The translations under genes and the position numbers were made by a program. The notes beneath the pieces were generated by a model. It saw nothing but the letters and a program-made list of their open reading frames with translations. It did not search any database and was not told the origin of the DNA. Positions 25,317 through 36,300 of a DNA stretch of 64,000 nt are shown in pieces. Every line of letters starts with the position of its first letter. Position 1 is the first letter of the stretch. The DNA is from an uncultured Eubacterium sp. (GTDB lineage Bacteria > Bacillota > Clostridia > Lachnospirales > Lachnospiraceae), in NCBI GenBank assembly GCA_910578975.1, contig CAJTRZ010000001.1, positions 186,001-250,000 of the forward strand, written 5' to 3'.

Positions 25317-28300
25317 CTACGAGATTTTTGCAACACTAAATGTTACTTTTTCACCATTAATGTTCCATTCTTTCTCATACCCATTTATTTTATCAAATTC
25401 GATTTTATCTGCCAACACCTCAGACTTAATTTCGTTAAGATTGCCCTCAATTACACTCTGAACCTTATTGTTGTTAGCAACATTGACTATAATTTTATCC
25501 ATAACTTCAAACCCTGCTTCTTTTCTCATGGTCTGAATTTTGCTGATTACTTCACGGACAAATCCTTCCTCAATTAATTCTTCACTTAAATTGGTATCAA
25601 GTACTACAGTAAGTTCACCTTCGCCCTCTGACACATAACCTTCAACCTGTGCCATATCAATAAGCAGATCTTCCATTTCAAGAACTACTTTTTCTCCGTC
25701 AAAATCAAATGATAAAGGTTCTCCGGCATTTAAAGTATCCATTGCCGCATTTCCATCCAATGCTGTCAGTGCTTCTTTAATCTTTCCTAAGTATTTTCCA
25801 TATTTTGGACCAACAGTTCTAAGCTGTGGTTTAAATGAATATGAAGTAAATGCTCTTACATCATCAGTAAACTCTACTTCTTTTATATTCAGCTCATCTG
25901 CAATAATTTCCTTATAAAACTCAGAAAGTTCAAAATCAGCTTTAACGAACATCTTTCCGATTGGCTGTCTATTCTTTATGTTCGACTTATTTCTACATGC
26001 ACGACCAAGAACCACCACTTTAAGAACTCTCTCCATATTATCTTCCAATTCTTTATCAATATGCACCCCATTTACTTCTGGAAAGTCGCAAAGATGAATT
26101 GACTCTATCGCATTGCTGTCTACACTGCGAACCAAATTCTGATATATATCCTCTGTCATAAATGGAATCATTGGAGCTGCTGCTTTTGCTACTGTAACAA
26201 GTGCTGTATAAAGAGTCATGTACGCATTAATCTTATCCTGTGGCATCTCTTTCGCCCAGAAACGTTCACGAGAACGTCTTACATACCAGTTAGACATTTC
26301 ATCCACGAACTCATCTAATGCTCTTGCTGCCTCCGGAATACGATAATTTCCAAGATTTTCATCTACCGTCTTCACCATAGAATTCATCTTAGACAATAAC
26401 CACTTATCCATTACTGATAATTTATTATATTCAAGTTCATATTTTGTTGGATCAAATTGGTCAATTTCTGCATAAAGAACATAAAATGCATATGTGTTCC
26501 AAAGTGTACCCATAAACTTACGCTGTCCTTCTTCCACAGCCTTTCCATGAAATCTGTTTGGAAGCCATGGTGCTGAATTAATATAAAAATACCAGCGGAT
26601 AGCGTCCGCACCATACTTCTCTAAAGCATCAAATGGATCCACTGCATTTCCCTTTGACTTACTCATCTTCTGTCCATTTTCGTCCTGAACGTGTCCTAAA
26701 ACAATAACGTTCTTGTATGGAGCCTTATTAAATAACAATGTAGACTCTGCAAGCAATGTGTAGAACCAACCTCTCGTCTGGTCTACTGCCTCTGAAATAA
26801 AGTCGGCAGGGAACTGCTGTTCAAATAAATCTTTATTTTCAAATGGATAATGATGCTGTGCAAACGGCATTGCTCCACTGTCAAACCAACAGTCGATTAC
26901 TTCCGGTACTCTCTTCATTGTTCCGCCACATTCCGGACAAGGCATTGTAATCTCATCAATATATGGTCTGTGAAATTCTACAGTTTTTGCTTTCTCATCA
27001 CCTGACTTTTCAAATAATTCCTGGCGACTGCCAATAGACTGCATACATCCACAGTCACACTGCCAAATGTTCAATGGTGTACCCCAGTAACGGTTACGGC
27101 TCACACCCCAGTCCTGAACATTTTCCAACCAGTTGCCAAAACGCCCTTTACCTATGCTTTCCGGTACCCAGTTAATTGTATTATTATTTCGGATCAAATC
27201 CTCCTTTACTGCTGTCATCTTAATAAACCATGACTCACGTGCATAGTAAATCAATGGAGTATCACATCTCCAGCAATGTGGATAACTATGCTCAAACTTT
27301 GGTGCATCGAACAGCAAACCTCTGGCATCTAAGTCCTTTAAGACTTCCGGGTCTGCTTTTTTTACAAACAAACCTGCAAAAGGAGTTTCCTCTGACATCT
27401 CACCCTTTTCTGTAACTAACTGTACAAATGGAAGGTCATAATTTCTACCTACATTGGCATCATCCTCACCAAATGCTGGTGCAATATGAACAACACCTGT
27501 ACCATCTGTCAGCGTTACATAGGAATCACAAGTAACAAAGAATCCTTTTTTATGCTGTCTTTCTGCTTTTTCATGAGCACATTCATATAATGGCTCATAC
27601 TCTTTATGCTCAAGGTCTTTTCCCTTGTATGTTTCTAAAATTTCGTATGCTTTCACACCTTCTTCTTCATTTCCAAGGTTGCCAAGCACTTTATCAAGAA
27701 GTGCAACTGCCATGTAATATATATTTCCATCAGCAGCTTTTACCTTTGCATAATCCTCTACCGGATTCACACATAGAGCTACATTACTTGGAAGTGTCCA
27801 AGGTGTTGTTGTCCATGCAAGAATATAAGCATCTTCACCTTTTGCCTTGAATCTTACGATAGCAGAACGTTCTTTGACATCCTTATACCCCTGTGCTACT
27901 TCCTGTGAAGAAAGAGGAGTACCACAACGTGGACAATAAGGTACAATCTTAAAACCTTTATATAGTAAATCTTTATCCCAGATGGTTTTTAACGCCCACC
28001 ACTCAGACTCAATGTAGTTATCATCATAAGTTACATAAGGATTGTCCATGTCTGCCCAGAATCCAACTGTACCTGAGAAATCTTCCCACATACCTTTGTA
28101 TTTCCAGACACTTTCCTTACACTTATCAATAAACGGCTCTAAACCATACTCTTCAATCTGGTCCTTGCCATCTAATCCCAGTAATTTTTCTACTTCTAAT
28201 TCTACCGGAAGACCATGGGTATCCCATCCTGCTTTTCTAGGAACCATGCATCCTTTCATCGTCTGATATCGTGGAATCATATCCTTGATTACACGGGTCA

Positions 28301-28478
28301 GCACATGCCCGATATGTGGTTTACCATTAGCAGTCGGAGGACCATCATAAAATGTATATGTCTCTCCTTCTTTTCGACTGTCCATACTCTTTTCAAAAAT
28401 ATCATTTTCTTTCCAAAATTTCTCTGTAGCTTTTTCACGCTCTACAAAGTTTAAGTTTGTTGATACCTTCTTGTACAT
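25317..28478 (-). CDS. ileS: Isoleucyl-tRNA synthetase
   Basis: A 1053-aa class I synthetase charging tRNA-Ile. HIGH motif PHIGHV near residue 56, the editing (CP1) domain with LAWTTTPWTLPSN, the WFDSGAMPF region, and KMSKSKGN near residue 606. Two zinc-binding CxxC pairs are visible (CPRCGTPLSS and CPECGG). The length and the SSQEVAQGY sequence fit the long, eukaryote-like IleRS2 group common in clostridia, which is often intrinsically mupirocin-tolerant. Expression is expected to be controlled by the Ile T-box upstream. AAAGGAG precedes the ATG. Confidence 0.96.
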   Translation of the reverse strand: MYKKVSTNLNFVEREKATEKFWKENDIFEKSMDSRKEGETYTFYDGPPTANGKPHIGHVLTRVIKDMIPRYQTMKGCMVPRKAGWDTHGLPVELEVEKLLGLDGKDQIEEYGLEPFIDKCKESVWKYKGMWEDFSGTVGFWADMDNPYVTYDDNYIESEWWALKTIWDKDLLYKGFKIVPYCPRCGTPLSSQEVAQGYKDVKERSAIVRFKAKGEDAYILAWTTTPWTLPSNVALCVNPVEDYAKVKAADGNIYYMAVALLDKVLGNLGNEEEGVKAYEILETYKGKDLEHKEYEPLYECAHEKAERQHKKGFFVTCDSYVTLTDGTGVVHIAPAFGEDDANVGRNYDLPFVQLVTEKGEMSEETPFAGLFVKKADPEVLKDLDARGLLFDAPKFEHSYPHCWRCDTPLIYYARESWFIKMTAVKEDLIRNNNTINWVPESIGKGRFGNWLENVQDWGVSRNRYWGTPLNIWQCDCGCMQSIGSRQELFEKSGDEKAKTVEFHRPYIDEITMPCPECGGTMKRVPEVIDCWFDSGAMPFAQHHYPFENKDLFEQQFPADFISEAVDQTRGWFYTLLAESTLLFNKAPYKNVIVLGHVQDENGQKMSKSKGNAVDPFDALEKYGADAIRWYFYINSAPWLPNRFHGKAVEEGQRKFMGTLWNTYAFYVLYAEIDQFDPTKYELEYNKLSVMDKWLLSKMNSMVKTVDENLGNYRIPEAARALDEFVDEMSNWYVRRSRERFWAKEMPQDKINAYMTLYTALVTVAKAAAPMIPFMTEDIYQNLVRSVDSNAIESIHLCDFPEVNGVHIDKELEDNMERVLKVVVLGRACRNKSNIKNRQPIGKMFVKADFELSEFYKEIIADELNIKEVEFTDDVRAFTSYSFKPQLRTVGPKYGKYLGKIKEALTALDGNAAMDTLNAGEPLSFDFDGEKVVLEMEDLLIDMAQVEGYVSEGEGELTVVLDTNLSEELIEEGFVREVISKIQTMRKEAGFEVMDKIIVNVANNNKVQSVIEGNLNEIKSEVLADKIEFDKINGYEKEWNINGEKVTFSVAKIS

Positions 28479-28526
28479 ATTGTACTCCTTTCATTTTATT
28501 GTAATTTCATAATGTTCTACTGCTGA

Positions 28527-28663
28527 ATTCGCCATGCGTACTCATAGACCTTTAGTCTATTTCGCCTGGGACTTCGCAGTTTTCTACTATATTCGCCATG
28601 CTACTACAGTATTCGCCATGCGTACTCATAGACCTCCGGTCTATTTCGTCGCGGGCTTCGCCC
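28527..28663 (-). repeat. Duplicated ~37-bp repeat in the ileS leader
   Basis: Two copies (28,527-28,563 and 28,611-28,648) share ATTCGCCATGCGTACTCATA plus GACC, each followed by a 4-base loop and GGTCTAT or GTCTAT forming a small hairpin; a partial third ATTCGCCATGC starts at 28,591. A GGGC-TTC-GCCC hairpin follows at 28,653-28,663. All lie between the T-box and the ileS start. Confidence 0.75.
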
Positions 28664-28666
28664 TAT

Positions 28667-28725
28667 ATTCATAAAAATATATTACGAATAGTAAGCAAGC
28701 TTACTTTCGTATATATTTTTATGAA
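28667..28725. repeat. 59-bp inverted repeat in the ileS leader
   Basis: ATTCATAAAAATATAT and its exact complement flank a further near-perfect arm (ACGAATAGTAAGC versus GCTTACTTTCGT) with a tiny loop. It immediately follows the T-box terminator in the transcript. Confidence 0.8.
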
Positions 28726-28748
28726 TGCATGGCTCATTGCCATCACGT

Positions 28749-29030
28749 AAAAGGCTTCCGTCCTGCTAAGGACGAAAGCCTGAAAAACACTTACGTTATA
28801 CCACCTTTAACAGCATACTCGGAAAATTCCTTTATATGTGTTCTCTATAACGGGAGAAACCGTCAGCGCCTACTTGAATGTCATATCAAAATCTGCCTTT
28901 CAATATTTCGGGCTGCAACTCCAGAGTGATATTCATTTATCAGTTACTAGTATCTGACTCCCACCAATGCCAAACTCTCTGTAACGTTTACTAATAAACT
29001 ACTGTCTCTATCAACGTTTTTCTATGATAA
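28749..29030 (-). promoter_or_regulatory. T-box leader, isoleucine-specific
   Basis: On the minus strand the Stem I elements (ACAGAGAG, then GGCATTGGTGGGAG) are followed by GAATATCACTCT, giving an ATC (Ile) specifier codon at 28,928-28,930. The T-box AAAGGTGGTATAACG is at 28,794-28,808, and the terminator stem GGCTTTCGTCC/GGACGGAAGCC with TTTT is at 28,749-28,780. Uncharged tRNA-Ile would favour antitermination into ileS. The terminator-to-start distance (about 270 bases) is unusually long because of inserted repeats. Confidence 0.92.
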
Positions 29031-29140
29031 TTTAAACTAAAGTTTATTTTAGTAAAATAATTGAACAATGTCAACCATTCTGAATATATTTTATAATTTT
29101 CTATAAACTTTAGTTTTCTACTTTTAATAAATAACTTTTT

Positions 29141-29282
29141 TCGTTTGCGTAATCGAGTAGGCTGACTCCTACTCGATTACGTAAACAAACATCTCGAAGC
29201 ACAGCATCTCGTTATTCTTACGCCCGACAAATGATATTTTGTTCAAGCACAATATCGCTTACCGGGCTTTTGCTACAAAAAA
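29141..29282 (-). repeat. Three-hairpin intergenic repeat, copy 3 (longest)
   Basis: On the minus strand it starts in the T8 run of the previous gene's terminator (GTAGCAAAAGCCCGG), contains the long GCCCGG ... TCGGGC stem, and ends in an 18-bp stem TTTACGTAATCGAGTAGG paired with CCTACTCGATTACGCAAA. The outer stem is longer than in copies 1 and 2. Confidence 0.85.
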
Positions 29283-29316
29283 AAGATTATTATATCAAAC
29301 CAATATAATAATCTTT
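29282..29316 (-). terminator. Terminator of the 29,356-30,120 gene
   Basis: AAAGATTATTATAT and ATATAATAATCTTT form a 14-bp stem, followed on the minus strand by a T8 run that is also the start of repeat copy 3. Confidence 0.8.
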
Positions 29317-29355
29317 CTTATATATACATATTTAATTCTTATTCCATTTCATATT

Positions 29356-30120
29356 CTATGAAATAACTCCTGCCCAGCCATACTCTAACGGCTCATCCAT
29401 ATAATATGGATGACTGGCTGGCAACATATGCAAAATACTATCATACAAATATTCATGTCCCTCTTTGTTTGGCGCTGCACTCTTCTTATAAGTCTCACCG
29501 GCAATATGAGCCACGGATGTCTTTGATGCAGATTCTCCATAAATAATAACATTATTTCCTTCTTCATCTACAGCCTCAACAAAAGCTCTCACGAACAAAG
29601 AGTTCAAAACAAACGAATCCATATTCGTTAATGTTCTGACATAAGATGTATAACCAGTCTTCTTTTCGATAATACCATTTTCAGTAGCAATATATCCAAA
29701 TGTCAGATATGTACCTCTATACATACTCTTTCCAATATACTTAAATGCCTGATCTTCTATTCCGTATTCTACGCATGGAACAGAATCTAATAATGTATAA
29801 GATTTACTAAGAACAATATTACTATGATTCCCACTTCTGTTTGGATCCTTCACGTAGATTGTTCCTAGATTTTTGACAATATAATCCTTTTCATTAATTG
29901 TAATTACGCTTCCTTTATCTGGAGCCTTACAAACTGTGCGAAAAGAAACTTTTTCTTCCGCGGTAACATTTGTCTTAATCTGATATCCTACAATAGAAAT
30001 TAAGGGGCTTGTCAATACGGTGTCTGCCTTAACATTATTTAAATTCAATCCTATAATGTCTCCTGTAAGTATTACAATAACAAGCAACACTGTACTGACT
30101 CTAACAAACACATTGTTCAT
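29356..30120 (-). CDS. Secreted protein sharing a domain with the CotH giant's C-terminus
   Basis: A 254-aa exported protein with a signal peptide (about residues 1-32, ending NVKA). The remainder is one beta-rich domain, including VSFRTVCKAPDKGSVIT and a C-terminal part with VRAFVEAVDEEGNNVIIYGE and HEYLYDSILHML. The last part aligns with VRAYAVTEDGDIVYGD and HDFLYDNVLNIV near the end of the giant protein at 30,399-39,908, so they share a module of unknown function. It is third in an apparent operon with that giant and the 60-aa peptide. No catalytic motif is recognised. Confidence 0.7.
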   Translation of the reverse strand: MNNVFVRVSTVLLVIVILTGDIIGLNLNNVKADTVLTSPLISIVGYQIKTNVTAEEKVSFRTVCKAPDKGSVITINEKDYIVKNLGTIYVKDPNRSGNHSNIVLSKSYTLLDSVPCVEYGIEDQAFKYIGKSMYRGTYLTFGYIATENGIIEKKTGYTSYVRTLTNMDSFVLNSLFVRAFVEAVDEEGNNVIIYGESASKTSVAHIAGETYKKSAAPNKEGHEYLYDSILHMLPASHPYYMDEPLEYGWAGVIS

Positions 30121-30170
30121 TGAACCGCCCCTTTCTGTAAACCTTTCAAAATCCCTGAATATTACTTTCT

Positions 30171-30353
30171 TTATTCTGGCCAGATTGGTGCATCTCCACC
30201 AGCATCTGGATCTGATTCCATTTCTCCACTTGTTTCAACGATATCACCATCACCGCCGGTTCCACCTTCGCCTACACCAGCCATAATACCTCTTGCCATT
30301 TCAAATTTAGTAATTTCAATTTCGGGAGACTCGTATTTCCCTATCTTTCTCAT
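30171..30353 (-). CDS. 60-aa signal-less peptide (YExPE / IMxG type)
   Basis: A small acidic protein with no signal peptide or cysteines. The N-terminus (GKYESPEIEITKFE, then MARGIMAG) resembles that of the 49-aa peptide at 40,578-40,727 (KYETPELKSIYFE, then LNNRIMDG); the C-terminus is Gly/Asp-rich and ends in DAPIWPE. The K-Y-x-x-P-E start resembles leader peptides of some modified peptides, but no maturation enzyme is nearby. TTAGGAGGAATG is a strong ribosome site. It sits 45 bases after the CotH giant and 50 before the secreted 254-aa gene. Confidence 0.7.
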   Translation of the reverse strand: MRKIGKYESPEIEITKFEMARGIMAGVGEGGTGGDGDIVETSGEMESDPDAGGDAPIWPE

Positions 30354-30398
30354 TTTACATTCCTCCTAAGATATACTTGCTGCATTTTTCTCAGATTC

Positions 30399-33300
30399 CT
30401 AGATATCTTCTCCATCTATAACAGTAGTTTTATTAACAAACTCAACTCTCTTATAGAATCCTTTACATTTATCATAGTTCTCTGTTTCATTTTCAATCCA
30501 ATCAGCAACAGTAGTGTATTCTTTACCATCTGTTGTAACTGTATTCAGAAGCTCAAGCAATGCTTTCTCTGTATCCTCACCCTTTGTCAGTGTCTTACAT
30601 ACAAACGCTCCACGTTCATAATATCTTTCCAATTTATAAGCACCTGTCAATGTAATGTAACGATATAAATCTTTGTACATATTATTAATTAGCGCATATG
30701 CCTCATCTGTAGTCTTTGTAACATTCAATGCCTTGAACATTGCATTTGCAATGCCTGCCCTGTTATTCTTAATATCTACAATGTTTAATACATTATCATA
30801 CAAGAAATCATGTGCTGACTTTCTGCTCATCAAGTTGCCATTATACAATACTTTTGCAATATTGTAAATACTTGTCGTTTCAACTTTATCGCCATATACG
30901 ATATCACCATCTTCGGTTACTGCATAAGCTCGTACTGTATAATCTTTATCTAACATATCAAGTAAATATGATTTACCCTTAAATGTTAATGCATAATAGA
31001 ATGAGTTCGCATCATCTGCCTCTGGCCAGTTATTTAATGTTCCATTTTGCTTTGTTGCTTCATATGAATATACACCATCAGCAATCTCAGCATTTGAAAC
31101 ATATGTATCACCAAACTTCATAGTGTCTATTGTTGCACCCTCATTTACTGTATACATAGTACCATAGGACTGAACAGAAGCAATTGGGTAGTTATTAATT
31201 GTAACACCATTTTCATCTTCTACTACAATAGGATCTCCTACCGCTACAATTTTGCTTGCTCTTGATACAGCTCTGAATGAAGGATTAAACTCTGAAACTG
31301 CTCCTTCTGATGTATCCGTATTCATCTGGAATGCTTTAACTTCTACATCACCTGGTGTAACTTCGACCTTCATCTTAATAACAGATACATTTTCACCCTT
31401 GATAACTTTAACATTATAATAAGTTGTCTGATAAGTTACCTGGAACTGATTCTGTGTATTAATCTGCATCATACCATCTGCATATAAGTAAACATCATTT
31501 GTTTCATCTGTATAATCATCATCTGTCATTGTATCCAGTTCTGCTTCACTTGTAACACCTTTTGAAATGTGTACTTGTGCCTGTGTTGTTTCATCTTCAG
31601 GATCACCACCAATATACAACGGATTACCTGTCAGACTCATATACATTCCATTATATCCCACAACAGTGTATGTATGGTTACTCTGTACATCATCATAGAA
31701 AGAGAATTTTCCTAATACAGTAACTTTTGTATCTGCTGTTTTTCCTGCATGTACATCAATTTCATCATCACCACCGATTGGTCTCCATCCTTTTTCATAT
31801 TTATTCTCAACAACTTCTGTATGAGCAATAGACTGTCCACACCAGTTTGCAGTAATTTTCACAAAAACTGTTGAAGTATCATCGATTGCATAGTCACTTA
31901 CATCAAATACATGCGCCTGTTCTGGTGTAGCATCTTTTACCTCACCGATGAGAGTTCCATCTTCTTTATCAAATACCTGAACATCATAATGGTAATCATA
32001 TCCTGTCTGATTAGCTGTCTCATTCCATGATACTGTTAAAACAGATTCATCTGCAGTATTCTTACGTATCTTTGCGATAACACCCTGTGGTGCCTCAATC
32101 TGTGGAATATCAGCCCTAATCATAATAGGGATTTCAATATACTCATTCGGTCTCTTTGCTGTATCTGAATATAATTTCATAAAGAAATAATTTTCATCTT
32201 TCTGTCCGCCATTAGCACTATGGATTGGTAAATCCTGCATTAACTCTGGTAATTTAAGAAGTAATCTGTCTCCCTGAATATTAAACTGTCCTGGAACTCT
32301 TGTAATTACTTTTGAATTTTCATCTGTAATTTCCTCTGTCGGTTTCACAAAGTTACCCTCAGCATCTACGCCTGCACGTACAATTTGAATCTTCCACTCA
32401 CCCTGTGCTCCAAGAGGTTCTGTTGTATCTGGTACCAATGTCAGATAACCGCCGTTATAACATGTGATTGTTGCAAGACCTAAATCACTACCATCATAAT
32501 ACATTGCTCCTTTTGTTAAGTAAGGTTTCACATCTTTTGAAGTTTCTAAACCTTCTTCCATCAAATCACAATGTTCACCATGATACCAGAATGATAATGC
32601 ATCTGGATTTGTATCATCTGTCGGCAATACCTTTGTCCATTGACCATTTTCACCTACAACTCTCAATGCTACTGTTACAAACTGTCCATTTTCCTGATTC
32701 TTAATCTTATAGATATAATACTTACCAGTTGCATAACTGTTTGCATAGAAATTGAATCCCTGACCATTGTAAATCATTCGGGAACCAGCTGCACCACCGC
32801 TGTTTGCTGCTACAAGCACATTTCCTTCCAAATCTACAATATCTTTTGTTGTTGATAACATAACATAATTTGCATCATTTTCTGTGCCTTTATACTCTGA
32901 GTAATTCTCACAAAGCTCTGCTTTAACTTGTGCAAATTCTGTTAATGTCAAAAATCCTTTTTCTGTCTCTTTAAACATCAGATGTTCTTCATCTAAAGCT
33001 CCCATACCCATTGAGAACCATTCTGTATTATATCCGTTATACTGTTTAAAGATATCCGCATAATCTACATCTGTATATGATGTATCAAGTACCTTATATT
33101 CAATATGTGCCGGCTGTGTAACGTTAGCAACTTTGAACTCATAAGGTTTTGTTTTATCTGTTTCATCATAAAGAGGAGTCCAATCCATTTCCTTATTCTG
33201 AACATATGGTTTTTCATCCACTTTAATATTTACATTTTGTGTATTGTTCTCTTCATTGCTTTCAGTAATAAAACCTGTAGCATCTGCCTCTGTGAATCCA

Positions 33301-36300
33301 GGAGCATCTACCTTAAACTGAACATCATATCCCGGTTCCACATTCACTGCAGTAGCAGTAATACCTGAAAGTGTAATATCTGTACTTGCACCAGCCATTA
33401 AACCTTTTGCTGTATGAGCTGAAATATAATGATTATTTGGATTTCCACCTTCATTAATGAAGTTATCATTATTGATTGCAACAATAATCCATCCACCATA
33501 ACCTTCTTCAAACTCTTCTGATGTTGCCGGAACCTGTGCTGTACCTTGATTCTTAATCTGAACTACAGCATCGAAAGCAATTTCTAAATATGTGTTCTCT
33601 GGTACTGTTACTTTTTCAATAACAAGATCTGCTAATGCCTTTTCTCCTGCTATTCTGTAATAATCTTCCAGTCCCTCATATTTTGCCAGAACTTTTACTT
33701 CTGTATTATTATCGATTGGCTCATCAAAAGTATATTCATTTCCTGTCACATCAACTGTCTTTGTCTCTCCATTAGAAACATACACAAGCTGATATCCTTC
33801 TGCTGTCAATTTACCTTCGCCTATATTTTCATCTGTCCATGTGGCTGTAACTTTATCATTATCTGCTGTAGGAGCATTTAATGTCAACTTGCCCGCATTA
33901 AGTATTGCAAATGTAAATTCTTTAAAGTTGTTTCTTGTGCGGTCTATTGTACCCTTATCGTCAACCTCAGCAATATATCCATTACCTTCATTTTCTGAAG
34001 CATCATCAGTATTTGCCCAAACAGTAATTAACTGTCCAACTTTATCAGCATATTTTCCTGATGCAACACCATTTACTGATTTTATAACAACTTCCTCGTT
34101 TGGATTCACTACAGAATCATCACCATCTGGTGTAAAGCCCCATCCATTACCGTCTTCTACCTTCGCTGGGAAATTACCAGAAGCCTTTGCAAATCCGACA
34201 TTCTTAACTGTAAATGCAACTTCATTATCTTTGTCAGCATAAATTACTCCATCGGATGCTGTTGCCTTAACACTCACTAATTCTAAATCTGCCAAAGCTG
34301 TTCCTGTAGCTCGTATAACCTCTGCACCATTTGAACGAACAGAATATACATCAACAATCGTATTATTGTCTAAAATATCTGTAAGTACATAAGTTGTATC
34401 TGTATTTCTTGTTTCAATACTCTTTGCTTCTCCATTAGAAATATAATTGATTATATAATGGTCTGCATAATCAGAACCCGGCCATGAAATGCTGACATCT
34501 TTTCCATCATTGTGGAATTCAACTGCATCCGGCTTCTCTGGGAATACGAATGTTCTTACATATTCATTATTATCTTCATAACGACCTTCATCAACCTTAC
34601 CATCCGCATCAGCACGTGCCACAAAAGTATATCTCCATGCCTCTCCGGCATCAGCACTGTCAACTGTATAGTACATAGTCTTTGTAACTTCCTGACCTGC
34701 CTTTAATACTTTATTGCCATCCGCATCAACATCATCAATGATGAAGTAAGCCTTTTGCCCTGTCAAAGTTCCGTCAGGCTTTCTCAGGTAAAGATGTACT
34801 GATATCTCACCCTTATCCGCTGCTACTGCATCAATTGTACTGATATTCTTAATTGTAACATCAACAGGTACCTTATCACCAGTATAGTATTGTTGAGCAT
34901 CATTATTTTTAACTACCATATTAGAAATTACTAAATCCGGATAACTTCTATCTCTAATGACAGCAACTGTTTCTGCTCTACCAGTCTCACTTCCCTTGTA
35001 AAAACTTCGAACCTCAACGGTATATTCTTTACTGATATCTCCGCCACATTCATAATCATACCATGTAGCTCCTGTTTTGGCATCATCCGGCGATACCTGT
35101 TCTTCCTGAAGATAACCTACTGTTGTTTTTTCACCATTAATATAAACTTCATATTTATAATCTTTACGTAATCGGAATGGTACATCTGTTTCCCACTGTA
35201 CCATGATTCCATGCTTCGTATGATCTATGTTCCCATCCTCTGTTGGTTTAGGGTATACTGGTGATGCTGTTACGCTATGAACACCATAAATATCCGTAGT
35301 ATTAGATTCTGAGAAGTCAAGTTCAATCGGTTCTTTGTTCTCATCATTCGGATCCTGTAATAATCCTAAACCAAAGAACATGTCATAAGTATCATTTGTG
35401 GATTCAAAACTTTCTGAGAAATGAATAACAGCCCCACCATTTCCGTCATCCTCAAATGTATAATATTTATTGAGATATTCTGCCTCTAAATAAGTTCCAT
35501 CCTGATCACATTCATCAGGACATAATTTAATTCTAATTGTCTTACCAATTAATGAAGCCGGTCCACTAATATCGTATGACAAATGTGTTAACTGTCCTAC
35601 TTTTGCAGGCGCATTATAAGAACCTACCTTAATTGTCCATGCCTGATCTCCAGGGTTATCCATACTCTGGAATGTTCTATGTTTACCTACATCATTAATA
35701 ACAAGGCTTGCAGAACCATCTGAGTGGAAAGCTGCTTTCGCACTTGCACCTTTGTCGATACCACCACTACCGTTTACAGGCTCACATTTCTCTTCACAAA
35801 CTGTAAATGCCCACAAACTTAATTCTTTATTTTTATTCCATGTATCTGTATACCGGCCAAAAATATAATTTACATATAAATCAAAACTATCCTCACCAAT
35901 TACATGTTTCGGATTAATTTCATCATATGCAGGCGCCTCAGCATTATCAAATAATGCTACAACCTTTGTTGTATGATGTCCAACAGTTGTTAACTGTCCG
36001 TTGTCATTTTCATTACTTGCATAAGCAAATGCTCTGACATTCATACTCAAATCAGTCGTTGTCTCAAAAAGTTTTCCATCAGCATAAACTGCATATCCTG
36101 TAGCATTTTCTACTTTATCCCAAGATAAAACTTCTCTTCTAAGACCTTCCCACTGATATTTTATCTGAAGTGTACTGCTGACAGCTTCCGGATCCTTGTA
36201 CTGCAATGTTGTAGTCGCTGAATCAAGAACCTTTCCATCTTTGTCTACTGTACTTACAGTTACTTCATAACTTCCATATGGTAATTCTCCCATGTCAAAA

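Noticed and set aside
30171..30353. Lasso peptide or other RiPP precursor
   Set aside because: The K-Y-x-x-P start is suggestive, but no cyclase, protease, radical-SAM or dedicated exporter is encoded nearby. Kept only as an unknown peptide.
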